A stretch of 64,000 nucleotides of DNA, from NCBI GenBank assembly GCA_020736575.1, contig JAGPYM010000001.1:1426001-1490000 (forward strand), written 5' to 3'. Shown piece by piece: positions 60,568-64,000 of this stretch. This DNA comes from Thelonectria olida. Taxonomy: Eukaryota; Ascomycota; Sordariomycetes; Hypocreales; Nectriaceae. Each line of letters begins with the position of its first letter. The stretch's first letter is position 1. The notes under the pieces were generated by a model. That model ran no database searches, was not told the DNA's origin, and saw nothing but the letters and a program-made list of their open reading frames with translations. The position numbers and the translations under genes were made by a program.

Positions 60568-61008
60568 ATGCCCAACTTCTTATCAATTAAATGCAATACA
60601 ATCCAACTAGATAACGGAAGCCGCGCAGCTACTCGCTATATATCGGGATATGCAGATTTCCTCAAGCATATTAAGCTAACAAGAGACCTTAATAGGCACC
60701 TAAAGGAGTCACAACTCCTAGGCATCCCTGCACTGCCTAATACAGACACGCCGCTAAGTGTTAATTAAAGGATCAACCTAGTCATTTTGGGCTGTAAGAT
60801 CCTGGTCGAAAGACCCAATGTGCATTAATACTATCACAACTTCCTCGAACAGGAAGTTAAAGACCTTACGCGACTTCTCAAAAGGGAAAGAAAAAACTGT
60901 CTTAATAATAACGACAAGCGATTTGTTAAGACGATCCAATCAGATGCCTACAAGCCGTGGCTCCAGGAGCTGCTGTGCGCGGTAGCGACGATCCGAATGG
61001 TTGCCTGA
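60568..61008 (+). pseudogene. Broken ORF inside the transposon, unrecognised
   Basis: One frame runs from ATG 60,568 to TGA 61,008 (147 codons) with only two internal stops, both TAA, at 60,766-60,768 and about 60,826. Each fits a CAA to TAA change, the kind RIP makes. The intact parts are protein-like: GSRAATRYISGYADFLKHIK, TRDLNRHLKESQLLGIPALP, NFLEQEVKDLTRLLKRE, DKRFVKTIQSDAYKPWLQEL. I do not recognise the family. The helical Leu/Lys content is compatible with a small alpha-helical protein. Composition is less AT-rich than the flanking transposase. It may be a nested element's gene, a captured host gene fragment or a passenger gene. Confidence 0.55.
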
Positions 61009-61984
61009 AAGGGGAGGAAAATTCGAAGACAAAAAGTGGGTCAAATGGACGCAAGGGTTAAAAGAGTGGGGGGCCAAAAAGGTTAAACGAAAAAGGAAAG
61101 TCTGGAAAAGGTTAAAGTGGGTCCAAGGGCATTTAAACTAATGGAAATAGAGCAAGGCAACTAGGTAGCAAAATATACTAAGAGTTTATATAATAATAAA
61201 AATTACTAATTGTAAAGTTTATATATTATATAACTTATAAATGTTAGTATTTTTAGCCCGCTAAAATGTACATTTTAATACTATATTTAAAAGTATATAT
61301 TATTTATATTAATAGCTCCTATTTTAAAATAATACTTTATTAAAATATATAAACTAGCTTAGGATAAAGCTATAATAAAGGAGAATATTTAAAGCAGTTT
61401 TTTTAATTTTAAAGTATGGCTAATTAATATATAAAAGCTGTTAAGTAAAGTAGTTATTACTAAGCAACCATCTCAGTCTGGAACGCCCCCTAAAATACTA
61501 AAACAATAGAAAATAATACTTAAAGATATGCCTTTTATATTAAGAAATAAGGCTCAACTAACCTCCCAGCTGGATTTACTTTAACAGGACTTTAGCAATT
61601 ATAAATGCCAAGTGTATATAGTAATAAAAAAAGCTAGAAATAAGCTTAACCTTTAGAATAGTATTATTATAGAATTGAGGGTAAAAAACGCATATTTAAA
61701 GGCATAGCTAGAATTACAGAAGCTAATAGGTTATAAAGCAGTTTAGTATAATCTAGCAGCTGATTTTCCTACGCAAGAAGACATCCAGAAGGCAGCGCCT
61801 GAGAAGAAGAAGCAGTCGGCCAAAAAGCAGCGCGCCAAGAAGCCCCCGGCGAAGCAGATATTGGACCAAATAGCAGGATTGAATATATATAATATGATGA
61901 GTTCATTCCAGGTTTAGCTAGCAAATTTACATTGATTTCGTGGAGAAATGCGGTCTTGAAGTTATGCGGCAATCTGGTCAAGTT

Positions 61985-62025
61985 GCGCGAAAGGGGGGTC
62001 TGCGCGGAAAGGGGGGTGGTGACTC
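61985..62025 (-). repeat. Right terminal inverted repeat (41 bp)
   Basis: Reverse complement of the left repeat with one mismatch; followed by the second TA of the target duplication. Confidence 0.95.
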
Positions 62026-62027
62026 TA

Positions 62028-62934
62028 TGTGGTAAGCATTTGATCACCTCTTTCGCCTGACGGGATGAATGGTTCCATAGACTTGCCAACGTGGCAATGG
62101 CTCGAGCATTCCTTCAACAGCCCCAAATCCAATTACCAGGGACATGGTTTCCAGAATGCAAGTTGGGATGATGGAATGCGACGGGGCCAGGTGAAATGCG
62201 GCTGCAGACCGAGATATTAAGAAGAGAGTATCGTTCATTGTAGTGAGTATAGGGTAACGGTTTTCGCGATGATATTCCAAATTCCATTTCGGCCGAGTAT
62301 TCTTCAGGCCTGAGTTGACACATTGAGCATCTTTTCAAGCTTACGTGGTAATTATGGCAGTTCATTAAACTTCCTTGCACCACTGCACATCATTGCACGG
62401 GAACTATGCAAACGTGCTGCATGTCAGACACCGTCTTTTCAAAGACCGTGGATACGATAATTCGCAATCTGCCCTGCGTCCGCGATGGAGTTTGTCCCCA
62501 TGCTCCACTAAGGTGAACGTGCTTCCTCGATCAGCACGGTCCTAGGGAGAGTTCGCGGCGTGCGAGGGTTGTTTTCTCACCACCCACCCCCCCCCCCCCC
62601 CCTCTCTGAGGAAACAAACACACGCGACAAAACAAACATACAGACGTATGTATATTTATCTGTCATATATCCCCACCCATACTCTTATGAATTTCCCATT
62701 TTATGATCTCTCACTTATTCAGTATTTTGTACTTGTGCCTTGCCCTTTCACCTGGACATACTCCGGGTCCCTACTTGCTAACGTAGACTGTGGCGCAGGA
62801 CCTGTACGTAGCCTGGCAAGCCACACCAAGCCACAGGCGGGACGGCACACCTTGGGCCCCTCATGATTCACTGCTGTGAAAGCTCCCTTGCAACAAAATA
62901 AACAAAGCGAGCTCTTTGCACCGCCGCCTTCACA
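62028..62934. other. Intergenic, cyclophilin upstream region
   Basis: 907 bp. Contains a 16-nt poly(C) run (62,587-62,602). No gene supported. Confidence 0.5.
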
Positions 62935-63507
62935 ATGTCTATCACCTTGCACACGTCGCTCGGCGACATCAAGGTCGAGATATTCTGTGAGAGTGTACCC
63001 AAAACCGCAGAGGTACGGCCGCACCCCCGTACCCGTTCATTACAGTCCCGTCACCACTTGCGTGCTAACTTTCTTCTCCAGAACTTCATTGCCCTCTGCG
63101 CGTCAGGCTACTACGACCAATCCCCATTCCACCGCCTGATCCCCAAGTTCATGGTCCAAACCGGCGCGCCTGCCGCGCCATCCCCCCCCGAAAACCCCAA
63201 AGGCGGACGAAGCATTTGGGGTGGCACGTTTGACGATGAGATTCGCCCTGCCCTTCGACACAGCGGACGCGGCATCTTGTCAATGGCCAACAAGGGAGCT
63301 AGCACGAATGGGTCGCAATTCTTCATCACCTTCGACAAGGCACCGCATCTCGACGGCTTGAACACCGTGTTCGGCAAGGTCATCGGCGACGAGGGCCTAG
63401 CCACCTTGGCCAAGATGGAAGCTGTCGAGGTGGACAAGAAGAATCGACCCAAGGAACCCTTTAGGATCGAGAAAGTGACGATCCATGCGAATCCGCTCGC
63501 GGGCTGA
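62935..63507 (+). CDS. CYP10: Peptidyl-prolyl cis-trans isomerase, PPIL3/Cyp10 type
   Basis: Small cyclophilin of the PPIL3 group, which associates with the spliceosome in animals. Exons 62935..63012 and 63082..63507 give 167 aa. The intron (69 nt, GTACGG donor, GCTAAC branch, TCCAG acceptor) is in frame and stop-free, so it can be misread as coding; removal restores VPKTAE^NFIALCASGYYD. Active-site residues are visible: FHRLIPKFMVQTG (Arg, Phe, Met, Gln), GRGILSMANKGASTNGSQFFIT, and HLDGLNTVFGKVI. The residue aligned with Trp121 of cyclophilin A is His, as in PPIL3 proteins generally, which predicts weak cyclosporin binding. Motif GGRSIWGGTFDDEI is typical. Length and ends are complete. Confidence 0.96.
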   Translation: MSITLHTSLGDIKVEIFCESVPKTAEVRPHPRTRSLQSRHHLRANFLLQNFIALCASGYYDQSPFHRLIPKFMVQTGAPAAPSPPENPKGGRSIWGGTFDDEIRPALRHSGRGILSMANKGASTNGSQFFITFDKAPHLDGLNTVFGKVIGDEGLATLAKMEAVEVDKKNRPKEPFRIEKVTIHANPLAG

Positions 63508-64000
63508 TGCAAGACAACGACAACTGTTAAACTGCGGAAAGCACTTTGACCGTGCTCTCGAGGTCACTGTGAAATTGGAGGCTCGTAAAGCACATACGAG
63601 AATTTTCCTCCCCCCAGGCTGTTCCGCAATCCATTCGGACAACCCAGGCTGGGATATTATTACCTACTTCATCCTTATTCGTTACTACGCAACACAGCAT
63701 ACCCTCGACCACCTCTTAACGAACCAAGGTGAGATCACCTGGCACGGGACTCAGGAGAGAACTCCAGGAGCCCAAAGGTAGGAGAAAGCTCCGTCAAATG
63801 CTTCTCGCCGGTCTTAGGTTGTCCAATTCTTCTTGTTTCATGCATGGCGAGGAAGATACGTCTAGCCGAAGGTGGTGTGCCAGCCATGGAGCTGCCAGTT
63901 ACCGGTCGACAAACTGGCAGATTTATTATTCAAATTTCTATCCATTACAGTGTACAACTGTCCACCTCGACTCAATTTCTTGCTCGGCGCAGGTAGTCTC
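63508..64000. other. Right-edge region
   Basis: 493 bp after the cyclophilin stop. Only its 3' UTR is expected; no further gene can be supported before the window ends. Confidence 0.5.

Larger units (their letters stand above)
59540..61917 (+). pseudogene. Transposase pseudogene, Fot1/pogo type, interrupted
   Basis: Recognisable only in pieces. Around 60,000-60,330 the plus strand reads NINKYSLTESIIKAGKVI, then WVLIIKARSAIGRYLTPYIVF, then FPNWAYNTFLTG and LKNMFLLEIK, with stops where Gln or Trp codons are expected. This matches the order of the catalytic domain of fungal pogo-like transposases (NxDExG ... G ... P ... W). After the island, 61,380-61,480 gives ENI-stop-SSFFNFKVW ... LLSK (the usual GWxATGLxP ... 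PLLSR region). The 3' end, QEDIQKAAPEKKKQSAKKQ ... FQV ending TAG at 61,917, is an intact Lys-rich tail. The start is not identifiable; the left boundary is approximate. Confidence 0.7.
59404..62025 (+). mobile_element. Degraded Tc1/mariner (Fot1/pogo-like) transposon with inner island
   Basis: A 2,622-bp element bounded by 41-bp inverted repeats matching at 40 of 41 positions and flanked by TA on both sides (59402-59403 and 62026-62027), the target duplication of the Tc1/mariner superfamily. The plus strand holds remains of a DDE transposase (next entries). Base composition is patchy: very AT-rich with many TAA/TAG at about 59,465-60,330 and 61,140-61,740, but near normal at about 60,330-61,140 and 61,750-62,025. 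The AT-rich parts look like RIP (C to T) damage. Without the middle block it would be about 1.8 kb, the usual size of Fot1/Pot2 elements, which suggests that block was inserted later. Not autonomous. Confidence 0.9.

Overview
This is a stretch of a filamentous ascomycete genome, most likely a Sordariomycete and probably Hypocreales. The evidence is short introns (49-80 nt, one of 185 and one of about 209 nt) with GTRNGT donors and CTAAC/CTGAC branch points, pyrimidine-rich leaders, fungal-only families (DUF1776, LaeA-like methyltransferase, Zn2Cys6 factor, fungal N-domain/ankyrin protein) and a Fot1/pogo-type transposon wrecked in the way repeat-induced point mutation (RIP) wrecks DNA. The order-level placement is inference. 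Exon joins below were worked out by eye from splice signals, reading frame and family motifs.

Left part (1-39 kb), ordinary gene density of about one gene per 2.5-3 kb. On the minus strand come a WSS1 DNA-protein-crosslink protease (cut by the window edge), a small SAM methyltransferase and an amidase. A DUF1776 protein (+) converges on YTH1/CPSF30 (-). A LaeA-like methyltransferase (-) is separated by 3.5 kb from a chitinase (+). Then come an unknown acidic protein (+), the plasma-membrane syntaxin SSO (-), MEMO1 (-), an N-domain/ankyrin protein (-), a ZRC1-type zinc transporter (+), a DNAJC11-like protein (-), and a secreted aspartic protease (+) ending 58 bp from the stop of a Zn2Cys6 transcription factor (-). 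These are mostly independent housekeeping or accessory genes. I see no biosynthetic cluster.

Middle (39.05-56.47 kb): about 17.4 kb of normal-looking base composition with no gene I can support. It ends in the long, repeat-rich, intron-containing leader of a G1 cyclin (CLN type). This gene desert is the largest unexplained feature of the window.

Right part (57.7-64 kb): after the cyclin lies a 2,622-bp Tc1/mariner (Fot1/pogo-like) element with 41-bp terminal inverted repeats and a TA target duplication. Its transposase is full of stops, and a block of about 0.8 kb with different composition and its own broken ORF splits it. Beyond it is a PPIL3-type cyclophilin.

Points of most interest: the gene desert, the block inside the transposon, a possible 5-nt microexon in SSO, a chitinase lacking one catalytic-motif aspartate, two GC-AG introns, and a J-domain protein with YPD in place of HPD.
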